DNA from: Hofstenia miamia
Lineage: Eukaryota > Xenacoelomorpha > Acoela > Hofsteniidae
DNA: 29,268 bases
Reading direction: 5' to 3'
Assembly (NCBI GenBank): GCA_900660155.1
Contig: CABFPE010000195.1
Coordinates: 596,714-625,981, forward strand
Part shown: positions 20,961 through 29,268 of the stretch, piece after piece
How the letters are laid out: each line of letters begins with the position of its first letter
How positions within the stretch are numbered: position 1 is the first letter of the stretch
Made by a program: the position numbers and the translations under genes
The notes under the pieces: model-generated
Databases searched by the model: none
Seen by the model: only the letters and a program-made list of their open reading frames with translations
Told to the model about the DNA's origin: nothing

Positions 20961-23149
20961 TTAATTTTTAAAGATGTTATAAAACTTATAATAGAGACAC
21001 AGTCCTTTTAAGGCTGTTAGCAGTGTCATCCTAGCATCAATGTCAGAAGCATGAGCTTTGTCTTCTTTAATAGTTGTAGCAATGTCAAAGAATTTGAAAA
21101 ACAAATACAGATTAGTATGAGATTTGACTTCATCAAAGTAAATCAATATATTTTCATGTAGTATCTCCTCAGTAATTAGTTTGGGATCATTGATTTTTGC
21201 TCACATCATCATGACAATTTTGATGTGTTTTGTTATATCATAGTATTTAAGTGTTGTTTGTATTAAGTTTGTCCATAGAAGATCATTCATTCCAGAGAAC
21301 ATTATAACAGTTTTAGATGGAATTTTTGAGAGAAAATGTTTGAGATGTTCAATTTGATCTGCTACAGGTTTCCCATTGCAGAAGACATATTCTAATGGAA
21401 TGTGTCCATTGGCATAGAGGAGTGAGGTGTCATCATTTCTGATCAGTTTTTGTCAGCTCTGCTTATACTTCTCCCAGTGCAGAGTTTTAATGAGATTGCC
21501 AATGCTTTTGGTATACTGATCCTGTTCAGATAGTGGAATGTGTACACAATGTGATTTTTTGTGAGCTGATCTCCATGCTGTTGTATGATCACAGTGTGGA
21601 TAAGTGGGCTTGGTATAGAGTAGTTGTTTTCAGTTTCAATTGCCTCTTCCACAGAGATATTGGTTGTCAGAGTAATATCCAATTTAGCAATATCTATGGA
21701 AACAGGATAGTTCACCTGTGTGCAAACTATGTGCTTCCATAAGGTATCTGAGCTGTAATGTGGATGGAGACATTTGATTGTGGTATTGGATAAGACAAAT
21801 TTGGAAGTTGTACATTCAACATTGAACACAAGCTGTGAGTATGGCTCAAGTAATAGAGCTATATCAGATTTGGACCATGCTTCTGTGAAAAAAGTTTTCA
21901 TGTATGATATGCTATCTGTTTCCTTAATTATGTTTTACTGGCAATCTAAAATGGTTGCATCAACAGGAGTGGCTTTAGTAATACACATAAGATAAGTAGA
22001 GACATCTGTTTTGACCCTCTTAGGTTGTGGTGGTAGTATTTCAGCACCAAATTTCTTGAGGTTGTTTTCTTTGATAATAGCTTGGTGGCATTTGAGGTAT
22101 ATCAGTAGATACCATGATATCCTCATTTATCTGCAGCTGCTGCAACAATTGAATTGTTTGTTCTAGGATTTCTATAGGGATACATTTAGACCCATCCTTT
22201 CAGTATTTCAGAGTAGTTGTTAAAGTGTTATAGGAGTTCTCTGGATAGTATTTGCTGTTATAGTTGAACAGAATTTCATTTTTGATAACTAAGAGGAATT
22301 TGCTAGACATGTAATAATTGAGCATTGAATGTGGTTGGTGATGAATGAGATGTGTTGATGACAGAGGTGCATAGGTATCTGAAGGTGAGAACAGCTTTGT
22401 GTTGCAGGTAGAATACCACATGTATTTCTTGCAGTTGTCTGAAAGCATGTGAATACCTCTTGATGTGATAGCTAATTTGTTGCTGATCAGTGTTATAGGT
22501 AATGAGCCAAGAGGATTTTATTTATTAATGATGTGATTGTAGTATTTTTCAAAGAGATTAGTGGGTTTGGCTTGTTTTTCTTGTAGTGACATGAGTAGCA
22601 ACATTCTGTACAAAAGCCAATTCTTTAATTTCACAGAGATAGGAATGACTGATAATTTGTGGAATTTGCTTTTGCAGATGGAGTTGTAACTTTTATGAGA
22701 TATTAGAAATTCCACTGTGTGGGATCTTTGGTTAAGTAAATCATGATCAGCCAGAGTGCAGATTTTGCACTGACATCTGTTGCTCTGGGTTCCTTGAAAA
22801 ACGCTTTCTGGAAGTTGGTTTGATCCTGTGCATGTAGACTCAGTTCTATGTTATGTAATAGCCTTTCTGCAGAGTAGTGGTATTTGAAAGACAGAGAGGA
22901 TATGTTTATATGAGGCCAGCTGTTTTCTGTAGACTGATTGGCTTTAATGTTCATCCAGATGTTGGCAATGTCAATTAGAGTGTTAAACAATTGAGTGAAG
23001 GCAAAACTAGCATGAATTTCAGTGATATTTGGAGAAGCAGATTGTTCAGCAATAACTTTGTAGGACTGTGCTTGTATTAATGTAGAGTCACTCAGGTGCT
23101 ATTTCTATTATTTTCAGCACTCTGGAATAGTGTGATGTCTTTTTGACAT
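20961..23149 (-). pseudogene. Unknown element protein, copy B (most complete, about 730 codons)
   Basis: The most complete member of a family I cannot name. It starts with ATG at 23149, just inside the inverted 5' region, and passes four early stops to LSDSTL. It continues as QSYKVIAEQSASPNITEIHA, then FNTLIDIANIWMNIKA, then KYHYSAERLL with TNFQKAFFKEPRATDVSAKS and LTKDPTQWNF (22990-22703). After a frameshift come 22715-22518 and 22448-22200, then 22126-21935 with PPQPKRVKTDVSTYL, then 21901-21540 with SKSDIALLLEPYSQLVFN and NNYSIPSPLIHT. A further shift leads to IPLSEQDQYTKSIGNLI, GHIPL, GKPVADQIEHL, TVIMFSGMNDLLW, YYDITKHIKIVMM and KGLCLYYKFYNIF, ending with TAA at 20961. SGMNDL recalls block III of SGNH hydrolases, and the C-terminal GL(H/C)L recalls their Asp-x-x-His block, though copy B has Cys for His. 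Stops and frameshifts make it dead. A gag, ORF1 or 3' extra gene of a retroelement are all possible. Confidence 0.7.
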
Positions 23150-24060
23150 TTTGATTCTTTGATTTACTGCTACCTTATTTGTATCAATTTCTTTTAATCA
23201 ATTTTGGAATTTTGAATGTAGTTAATGTGATAGTGTTAGTTTTTGTCCCCTTGATTTAAATTACATGTGATTGCTCATTTAACTTTGTGAGGGAAACTGT
23301 GCTTTGAAATTGTAAGCAAGTCAGGTAATAAGTTACAGATTTTTGTAATAAATATCTGAGGCAATGTAGCAAAGTGCACAATAAATTCGGCTTCCTTCTA
23401 CTGAATTTGATCTTTGAAATTATTTATTTATTAACCCCTTTTAGATTTCGTTGATCAAAGATTTTGTTAATGATAACTATTGTGTAAGATCTTGCAACAA
23501 ATTGGCAGGAAACTGCACTGGGTCTAGGGCGACAAATAGCTCTTTAATGGTGACAGCCTGAATAATGGCCACTTTAGGTTATGGTTATGTTTAGGGAATA
23601 ACATTTTTTATTCAATCTGTTTGTACATGCACTTAAGTTAACACCTTGCAAATATACTATGCTGTTGGTAAATGTGATTGCACAGCAATTATGTGCCTGT
23701 TATTTATTATTTATCTACATGAGCTGATATAAGAGAACTCTGAGATAAATTGTTTATTGAGCTAGAATTTACTACTTGAGACACACAATTAGCACCTTGG
23801 CAAGTAAGGATGGCTTCAAGAATTTGGCTTTGGCGTGATGCCATGTGAGTTGGTCACTGCTGGAGTTCTTTTTGAAATGAAATTTCTTTATTTGCTAGGA
23901 AAATTGGTGAACCACCAATGTAACTGTTCTGTTGGAATGTGGGTCACTCTCTGCTATGGTAGACTTTGCAACCTTTGATCTAAACTCTTGAGTTACGCAG
24001 TACAGCTAGAGTAGCCAGAGCTCCCTTGCAATTCTACATGATGACCCTGACGTGATTCTA
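23093..24060 (-). repeat. 5' region of copy B, inverted match of copy C
   Basis: On the minus strand this is the leader of copy B and aligns with plus-strand 16660-17577. Landmark order is the same in both: AAGGTTGCAAAG, AGTGACCCACATTCCAACAG, AACTCACATGGCATCAC, AAGTGCATGT, AAAGGGGTTAA, AGTTTCCCTC, CAAGGGGAC, and finally CTGAGTGACTCTACATTA. The two arms enclose 5.5 kb. They may be a pair of inverted element copies or long terminal inverted repeats. Confidence 0.8.
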
Positions 24061-25547
24061 GACAAATTGGGGTGTCAGTTAAACTCTCTACTCTAATCTG
24101 TTGAAGTTACCAAAGTGGTTGCTTGATTTCTGGTGATTGTGACATAGTGCTGAGCTGTCACTGTTTCTATATCATACTTGGTTTTGTTCTTTCTTTTTGG
24201 TGTGAGCCTGCTGGAATAGCTGTTTCCCCTGGCCATGAATCAACTTCACTACTAATCAATGCATAACTTTTCCTCTTATGTTATTTCTACTGTGGTTCTG
24301 TGCTTTTGGAGCAGTCACAGAGCACCTGATGTTATTCTTACTTGTTTTGGCTGTTATTTGTTGTAGTCTCATTCTTCTAGAATTTGGATTTATTACGGTA
24401 CCCTACACTGTGCTGTTACTGTTATTAGCTTCTTGTTTCTTGAAACCTGGTTGGAATCCCTCTCAGATTGTTGGAATTGTTTCCTGAATTTTCTTACTGC
24501 TTTTCTTCTTGTTTCTCTTATGGAATTTAGTGTTTTTTCTCGTAATGGCACTCCCACTCAGGGTCTCCCCAGTGTGAGCATTAGCAGCCTGAATGCTGCT
24601 CCTCACACTGCTGGAATTAGTTCTATTGCTTCTTGCTTGTTGTTTTTGATCCCTACTATATTCACCCACAGACACTGCCAGCTCTGAACTAACAGAATTC
24701 TGAAATTGATCAACTTCATGCTGCCTTGGCCAAAGAAACTATTTGATGCCTTGCTTGTGAGTAACACTTAGATTCACTTCAAGCTGAAATGCAAGAGCAT
24801 GCCCAAAATGCCCAACTGAGGGAACATTGTTTCATCAATTTGATTAATGCTCTGGAGATCCAACCCCAGACCTTGGCAATGCCTTTGCCTACTTCTCCAC
24901 TGCACCAGAGCTGCCTCTTTCATTACTTCCCCATTTGAGCCCTTCCAAGTATATCACTCACAGTGTTCTGCAAGATGCATTGGAAAATTTCTCCAAATGC
25001 CTCTCAGGAGCAAATTTCAGAAATGATTATGCCCACCTTCTGAGCAGCCCTATTGTGTAACATCCTCTACCAGGCATCATTACTATTTATCCTTTGTTAC
25101 TGTATAACACTAATCGTAGTTTTGCAGGTAGGGATTTACTTAATTAGATGTTGCTTTATCTTTGAGTTCTGTTAACATGATACAACTAGGCTTAATTGTT
25201 CACTATTTAGGTGATGAACAATTTCTCCAATGATCAATAATGGGCATCTGCCAAAAGCTGATCTCCACATCCAGTTTCACCAATCCCTTGATGATCCATT
25301 TGGTTGAGTTCCATGTCTCAGCTCATCAGTACAGTTTATGTGTACCCTATCCTAGCTCAGTGCATACTCAAGACACAACACAATTCAACTTAGACTCTAT
25401 TTTTGTGAAAGTGTTTCATTGTTCACAACCTGACTTGTTACTAGCTGCTTAATTAATATTACATGTAGCCATTACCAAAATATATTGGTTTAATAAATGC
25501 ATTAATATTGAGCAGCTTCCTAACCTACATTTATAAATTAATACATG
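24061..25547. other. Unassigned interval, possible gag-like remnants on the plus strand
   Basis: Plus-strand frames near 24700-24830 include NSEIDQLHAALAKETI and LQAEMQEHAQNAQLREH, which look like an interrupted coiled coil. Further on, 24950-25060 reads THSVLQDALENFSKCLSG and NDYAHLLSSP. These could be pieces of a retroelement gag or another decayed gene, but no defining motif is present. A hydrophobic plus frame at 24278-24487 and the opposing Lys/Ser/Arg-rich minus frame at 24675-24463 are not supported. The interval 25110-25547 shows nothing recognisable. Confidence 0.3.
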
Positions 25548-25890
25548 TTCAGTCACTTTATTGGTCATTTATGGGTCACTAATTTGGATCTAAAACAATA
25601 TTAATATATTACCTAAGTTTTGGTTATCCAACTGTTTTGTTCAAAGTCAATTATTTTAATACATGCATTAAGTGATTGCTAGTCAGCTAACTGAGAGGAA
25701 AACTCCTACACCTAACATATGTGCACTTTCATGGTCTGGCACAAAGACCCTTGAATCATTCTCTATGATGGATCCAGACCACTACTAAACACCACTCAAT
25801 TATGGTGGCTAAAAATAATGGAAGTGATTTCGCCCCCTCATTTTGCCATAAAGTATTATTATTGACTGATACTAATCTCTTATTTTTGAC
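25548..25890 (+). repeat. Left inverted arm of the 3.2 kb module
   Basis: Begins TTCAGTCAC (the right end reads TGACTGTA on the plus strand). Similarity to the right arm extends inward beyond 25890 to at least 26040. Confidence 0.85.
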
Positions 25891-26289
25891 ACATATTGTT
25901 TCTTGGTTGCATAATACAAATAAATCTAAATTAATCTAATTGATCTAAATATAATATTTCTAATCATCATTTCTTCAATCTTATTCTTGACTTTGCTTGA
26001 TGTTTGCAGCTTTTTAGATTTTATTTGGATGATGCTACACATGCATATGAAATGTTGACTTATATTGAAAAGGCATTATTGTTTTCCAAAAAATATACAT
26101 GTGATGCTATTGATATAATTTATACATATACATGGTTCCTTTTATACACTATTATTACATTAATTTTACATAGATGTATCCACATGTATTGTAGTTTGTA
26201 TGGAAATGAAGACCCACTCATTATTCACCATCTTGTAGTTGATGTCTGCCACACAATAGATTTTTGCATTGCTAGATAAGTATTAAAAA

Positions 26290-27074
26290 ATACACTGGTT
26301 TTATATATACAGTTTTCTAATAATGATCATTTTTCAATAACTATTTACACTTTTCTATTAATTTTGATATGAAAAAAGGTGTTTTTTAGAAATTCAGGAT
26401 TTTACAGCCAAGGGTGAAAAAACTAAAGCCATAAACATATAAATAATTATTAAATTTTATCGCCTTTTTAAACTATACACCAATATGTTTTTAAGCAATT
26501 TTTGATATTTTTTTTATAAAACCTGCCTTTAATGGACATCCCAAGAATTCCTGCAACCACAATGAAACAATATAATTAATATATCATATTTAAAATTATT
26601 TAATTATACCTCATTTTAGCATATGTACCAATATGTTTTTCAGATTTAATTATACCTCATTTTAGCATATGTACCAATATGTTTTTCAGCAATTTTTCAC
26701 CCTTTTGTAAACCCTAACTTTTGTGACCTAAGGTAGTTAAAAGCAAATTATTACATTGTTTGAAAATTATAAATTTTTAGATATTGTATAAACTAAAAAT
26801 GTCACATGTATATCTAAAAATCAATGCAACATGACAGTTAGAAAAATACAATTTGAAATAGAACACTTGGATCCAATAAGGAATCCATATGTCAAATTCT
26901 TTTATTTCAAATAACAACATATGTTAGCATTGATGTAAATCTGTCTACATTCCACACACACTCTACATACATCTGTTACTTTTGCTTTGCTCTGCATTCA
27001 TTTCAAAGTCTTACAATTTAACTAAAGTAAGTATTTCTAGTCTATTAAGTTTAGTAATTTCTATTTAAGGAAAT
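26290..27074. other. Module interior, left of the orphan ORF
   Basis: AT-rich without a gene. Contains the 46-bp tandem repeat and an earlier diverged copy of its ACCAATATGTTTTT core at about 26475-26506. Confidence 0.5.
26598..26689. repeat. Perfect 46-bp tandem duplication
   Basis: Two identical units (26598-26643 and 26644-26689) ending in CCAATATGTTTTTCAG. A diverged related unit with CACCAATATGTTTTTAAGC lies near 26476, which suggests an older tandem array. Confidence 0.97.
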
Positions 27075-27509
27075 ATGTCATCTCTTCAAATAAGAAATGC
27101 AATAAATGATTTCAAATCATTTATGGATGAAATATTGGTGTTAATACCATTGCAACAACAGTCAGATGTGAATCAAATTATTGATGAATTTATCAATCAA
27201 AATACACATTCTATGGAAAGAAGTAAAATCTCATTGATGGATAAAATTGGAAAAATTATAACTGAACTAATTAATTATCAAAAAACAGGCTCATTGTACA
27301 TACATTTCCCTGCTAGTGAAGAATATAAACATAAAGGCATACTGAGTGCCAAGACTCAGCTTTTAGAAATATATAATTTTATATCATACAATTTAAGTAG
27401 AAATGTTTCCCTAGCAGATTATGTAGGTAAGCTGTTTTACTTTGTGAAACAGCAATGCAGAAGAGAAAAGAGGAAATTTACAGAATTTAAGAAAGACATC
27501 CATATATAG
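27075..27509 (+). CDS. Orphan 144-residue ORF inside the inverted-repeat module
   Basis: An uninterrupted plus-strand frame from ATG 27075 to TAG 27507-27509. Predicted protein is mostly helical and acidic to basic along its length: an N-terminal part with NDFKSFMDEILVLIPLQQQ, a middle with MDKIGKIITELINYQ, and a basic C-terminus with QQCRREKRKFTEFKKD. No signal peptide, membrane span or catalytic motif was seen, and I do not recognise a family. A possible donor GTAAGT at about 27665 and acceptor TTTTCATTTTAG ending near 27860 would join it to a downstream frame with TLNYTSVALKHVILQNTNSIDVAK. The latter frame sits in the part that is repeated inverted on the left. So the true gene may be longer and spliced. 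In a region where all other genes are broken, an intact frame of this length stands out. Confidence 0.45.
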   Translation: MSSLQIRNAINDFKSFMDEILVLIPLQQQSDVNQIIDEFINQNTHSMERSKISLMDKIGKIITELINYQKTGSLYIHFPASEEYKHKGILSAKTQLLEIYNFISYNLSRNVSLADYVGKLFYFVKQQCRREKRKFTEFKKDIHI

Positions 27510-28412
27510 AGCAACTCTTGGATAGCATTTTTAATAAAATTTTATGAAGTCACAGAGCTGTTACCAGGTATCCAATAATGCAGCATACCTTTATGAAGGT
27601 ATTACAACTATTAAGAAAAACATTCAGCATTTTAGAGAATTTGAATGTTTAAAAAATTGAAATGTAAGTATTTTTCTTATATTTTATATTTTACACCTTC
27701 CACCTCTATGCAAAATTATATATTCCATATGTCATCACTATGAGCAGCATTAAGAAATGCAATTTCCACAAATTTAATTGCATACAAAACAGATATGATT
27801 AAATTTTCTTCTTAAATTATATTATATAAGTTCAATTAGTATACATTTTTTTCATTTTAGATTGCTTCAGATATTTTTCAATAAGGTTTACATACAGAAT
27901 TCTCAAAGTTTAAAGTGCACTCTAAATTATACATCTGTTGCACTTAAACATGTTATTTTGCAAAACACAAATTCCATAGATGTAGCTAAAGTTGTTTCAT
28001 TATGCATATCTAAAATTTAAAGCCTGCTGTAAATTATGTAGCATCATCCAAAATAATCAGAAATAAGCTGCAAACATCACAGAAGAGAGTAAGATCAAAA
28101 AGGAGTTGATTAAAGAATATTATAATCAATTAGTTGCTATGATTTCAGATTAATTTGTAAAATGCAACCAAGAATAAAATATGTGTCAAAAAAGAGATAA
28201 TTGTATGTGTCAATAAAAATACTTTTGACAAAATGATGCTTACGTTATTTTGTCGCCACCATTTTGGTTGGCAGAAGTTTGAAATTTGAATCAACAGGTA
28301 CTTCTTTTGAAATACTATAAATACATTGAAACTTACTGTAAGAATTTGATAAAGAATTTTACTTAGAATTCTTATTTTTCATCTTATTAACAGTTTGATT
28401 ATTTAATACAAT
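27510..28412 (+). other. Module interior, right of the orphan ORF
   Basis: Holds a possible intron (about 27665-27860) and a short exon-like segment near 27900-28020. Two frames here, with CSIIQN and EESKIKKELIKEYYNQLVAMI, have a counterpart read on the minus strand of the left arm (CSIIQIKSKKLQT, NKIEEMM). The part at 28160-28245 repeats in direct orientation the start of the right arm at 28409, about 230 bases apart. Confidence 0.4.
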
Positions 28413-28752
28413 GTCAAAAATAAGAGATTAGTATCAGTCAATAATAATACTTTATGGCAAAATGAGGGGGCGAAATCACTTCCATTATTTTTATACACCA
28501 TAATTGAGCAGTGTTTAGTAGTGGTCTTGATACATCACAGGGAATGATTCTAAGGTCCCTGTGCCAGATAATGAAAGTGCACTTATGTTAGGTGTAGGGG
28601 TTTTCTCTCAATTAGCCGACTAGCATTTCTCTTCTACATGTATCAGATAACTAATTGTCAACAAATAGTTTGATAACCAAACCTTAGGAATTATCTTAAT
28701 ATTGTTTTAGATCTAAATTGATGACCCATAATCAACTAATATAATGACTGTA
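28413..28752 (-). repeat. Right inverted arm of the 3.2 kb module
   Basis: Reverse complement of 25548-25890 with scattered substitutions and a few small indels. Ends at the CATG that also contains the ATG of the following ORF. Confidence 0.85.
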
Positions 28753-28753
28753 C

Positions 28754-29268
28754 ATGGGAACTAAAGGGCCAAGTGTAGAACAAATAAAATTAAATGACAA
28801 AAATGATATTATCTTACTTTGTAAATCTGATGAAGATGCAAATATTACAGAAAGAGCACTTGGTAGATTGAGGAACATAAACATAAAAAAATCGATCAAA
28901 CTTATGCCAAAAATCAAAATTACTAATATACCTTTATATGAAGACGTAACTAACTTTAAGGAATTTAAATCTAAACTATTTGCTGATAATGAAAATATTC
29001 TCAAGGATTTTGAAATGGAACATTGTGAATTAATATACAGTAATGTTAACAATTATAGCAAATGCAAAGAAATAATAATGAAGGTTTCAGCAAAATTGAG
29101 ACATGTACTGGTTGGAAAAAAATTAAAGCTTGGTTTTGGAATTGTTCGTACTTTTGATCATTATTATGTAAGAAAATGTAGTAACTGTGGTGAATTTGGT
29201 CATTCTACAAAGGTATGTTCAATGAAAACATCTAACTGTATGTACTGCATGGATAATCACAACTATAA
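28754..29268 (+). CDS. Zinc-knuckle ORF1/gag-like protein of a non-LTR retrotransposon (runs off the window)
   Basis: A plus-strand frame open from the first ATG (28754) to the window end, 171 codons so far without a stop. The preceding in-frame codon series has TGA at 28745-28747. A region with PKIKITNIPLYED and then IIMKVSAKLRHVLVGKKLKLG resembles the RRM-like part of Jockey/I-group ORF1 proteins. It is followed by a CCHC zinc knuckle with exact C-x2-C-x4-H-x4-C spacing (CSNCGEFGHSTKVC) and the start of a second knuckle, C-x2-C-x3-H. Such proteins bind nucleic acid in the retrotransposon RNP. ORF1 proteins usually have more sequence before this point, and here the frame begins exactly at the end of the inverted arm. 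The N-terminus was probably cut off by the module or by 5' truncation. The intact frame suggests a younger copy than the relics to the left. Confidence 0.75.
   Translation, partial: MGTKGPSVEQIKLNDKNDIILLCKSDEDANITERALGRLRNINIKKSIKLMPKIKITNIPLYEDVTNFKEFKSKLFADNENILKDFEMEHCELIYSNVNNYSKCKEIIMKVSAKLRHVLVGKKLKLGFGIVRTFDHYYVRKCSNCGEFGHSTKVCSMKTSNCMYCMDNHNY

Larger units (their letters stand above)
25548..28752. mobile_element. 3.2 kb inverted-repeat module flanked by CATG
   Basis: The left arm from 25548 and the right arm ending at 28752 are inverted copies. The outer 340 bases (25548-25890 against 28413-28752) match at roughly 85 percent by eye. They share a run with CGCCCCCTCATTTTGCCATA and another with AGTGCACTTTC or a close variant. 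The match continues inward after a local interruption: GCAACCAAGAA, GCTGCAAACATCA and GTAGCATCATCCAAA occur in both arms to about 26040 and 28040, with weaker similarity beyond. CATG immediately flanks both ends (25544-25547 and 28753-28756), a possible 4-base target duplication. The interior carries the 144-codon ORF. The module could be a DNA transposon with long terminal repeats, or two inverted copies of one element's 3' half. Confidence 0.65.

Noticed and set aside
15073..23149. Firm assignment of the A/B family to SGNH hydrolases
   Set aside because: The catalytic GDS block was not found, copy B has Cys instead of the expected His, and only two short blocks match. Kept as a hint only.
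18690..24060. The long minus-strand block with retroviral-type integrase and inverted repeats as a Polinton/Maverick
   Set aside because: The integrase is directly preceded by a Ty3-type RNase H end and followed by a GPY/F-like tail. No protein-primed DNA polymerase, packaging ATPase or capsid motif was seen.
24278..24487. Very hydrophobic plus-strand ORF as a membrane protein
   Set aside because: The T-rich plus strand opposite Lys/Asn-rich sequence produces this automatically. There is no start context or family resemblance.
28414..28770. The right arm as an LTR (starts TG, ends CA) followed by a TGG primer-binding site
   Set aside because: The flanking CATG and inverted left partner fit terminal inverted repeats better. 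The ORF begins at the supposed LTR end, and no second direct copy was found.

Overview
The window is eukaryotic and looks like an invertebrate animal genome. It is AT-rich and intron-bearing, and it is dominated by decayed transposable elements. The one recognisable host gene is a four-exon minus-strand gene for an ankyrin-repeat protein ending in a SOCS box (ASB-like), a metazoan architecture. I cannot name the species. No tRNA, rRNA, CRISPR array or bacterial-style operon was seen.

Left part (1 to about 11.7 kb). This part has ordinary CpG density. It holds a frameshifted Tc1/mariner transposase on the minus strand (about 258-1251), the ASB-like gene (1638-2492, minus), a TIR-bounded candidate MITE (2979-3571), a Tc1-type MITE with TA target site and an internal hairpin (6245-6817), a broken piggyBac transposase (about 7690-8672, minus), a non-LTR reverse transcriptase relic (9872-10330, minus) and a 46-base assembly gap between G-runs (10765-10810).

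Right part (about 11.7-29.3 kb). This part is almost devoid of CpG and is a nest of old elements, mostly on the minus strand from 11.7 to 24 kb. It contains a second non-LTR RT relic (11755-12694), a 141-bp tandem duplication with an N at the junction, and a Ty3/gypsy RNase H, integrase and post-integrase relic (18690-20051). It also contains copies of a protein family I do not recognise: copy B (20961-23149) and copy A (15073-16245) on the minus strand, plus a 5' end with start codon on the plus strand (copy C, 16660-17580). Copies B and C share about 0.95 kb of 5' noncoding sequence in inverted orientation. The C-terminal half of the family has a G-x-N-D block and a G-L-H-L block reminiscent of SGNH esterases.

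At the right end, a 3.2 kb module (25548-28752) is bounded by long inverted repeats and flanked on both sides by CATG. It carries a clean 144-codon orphan ORF. Immediately beyond it, an ORF with a CCHC zinc knuckle (28754 to the window end) looks like the nucleic-acid-binding ORF1 of a non-LTR retrotransposon.

These pieces do not form a pathway. The biology is one host adaptor gene beside layered mobile-element remains. The least explained items are the A/B/C family and the inverted-repeat module.
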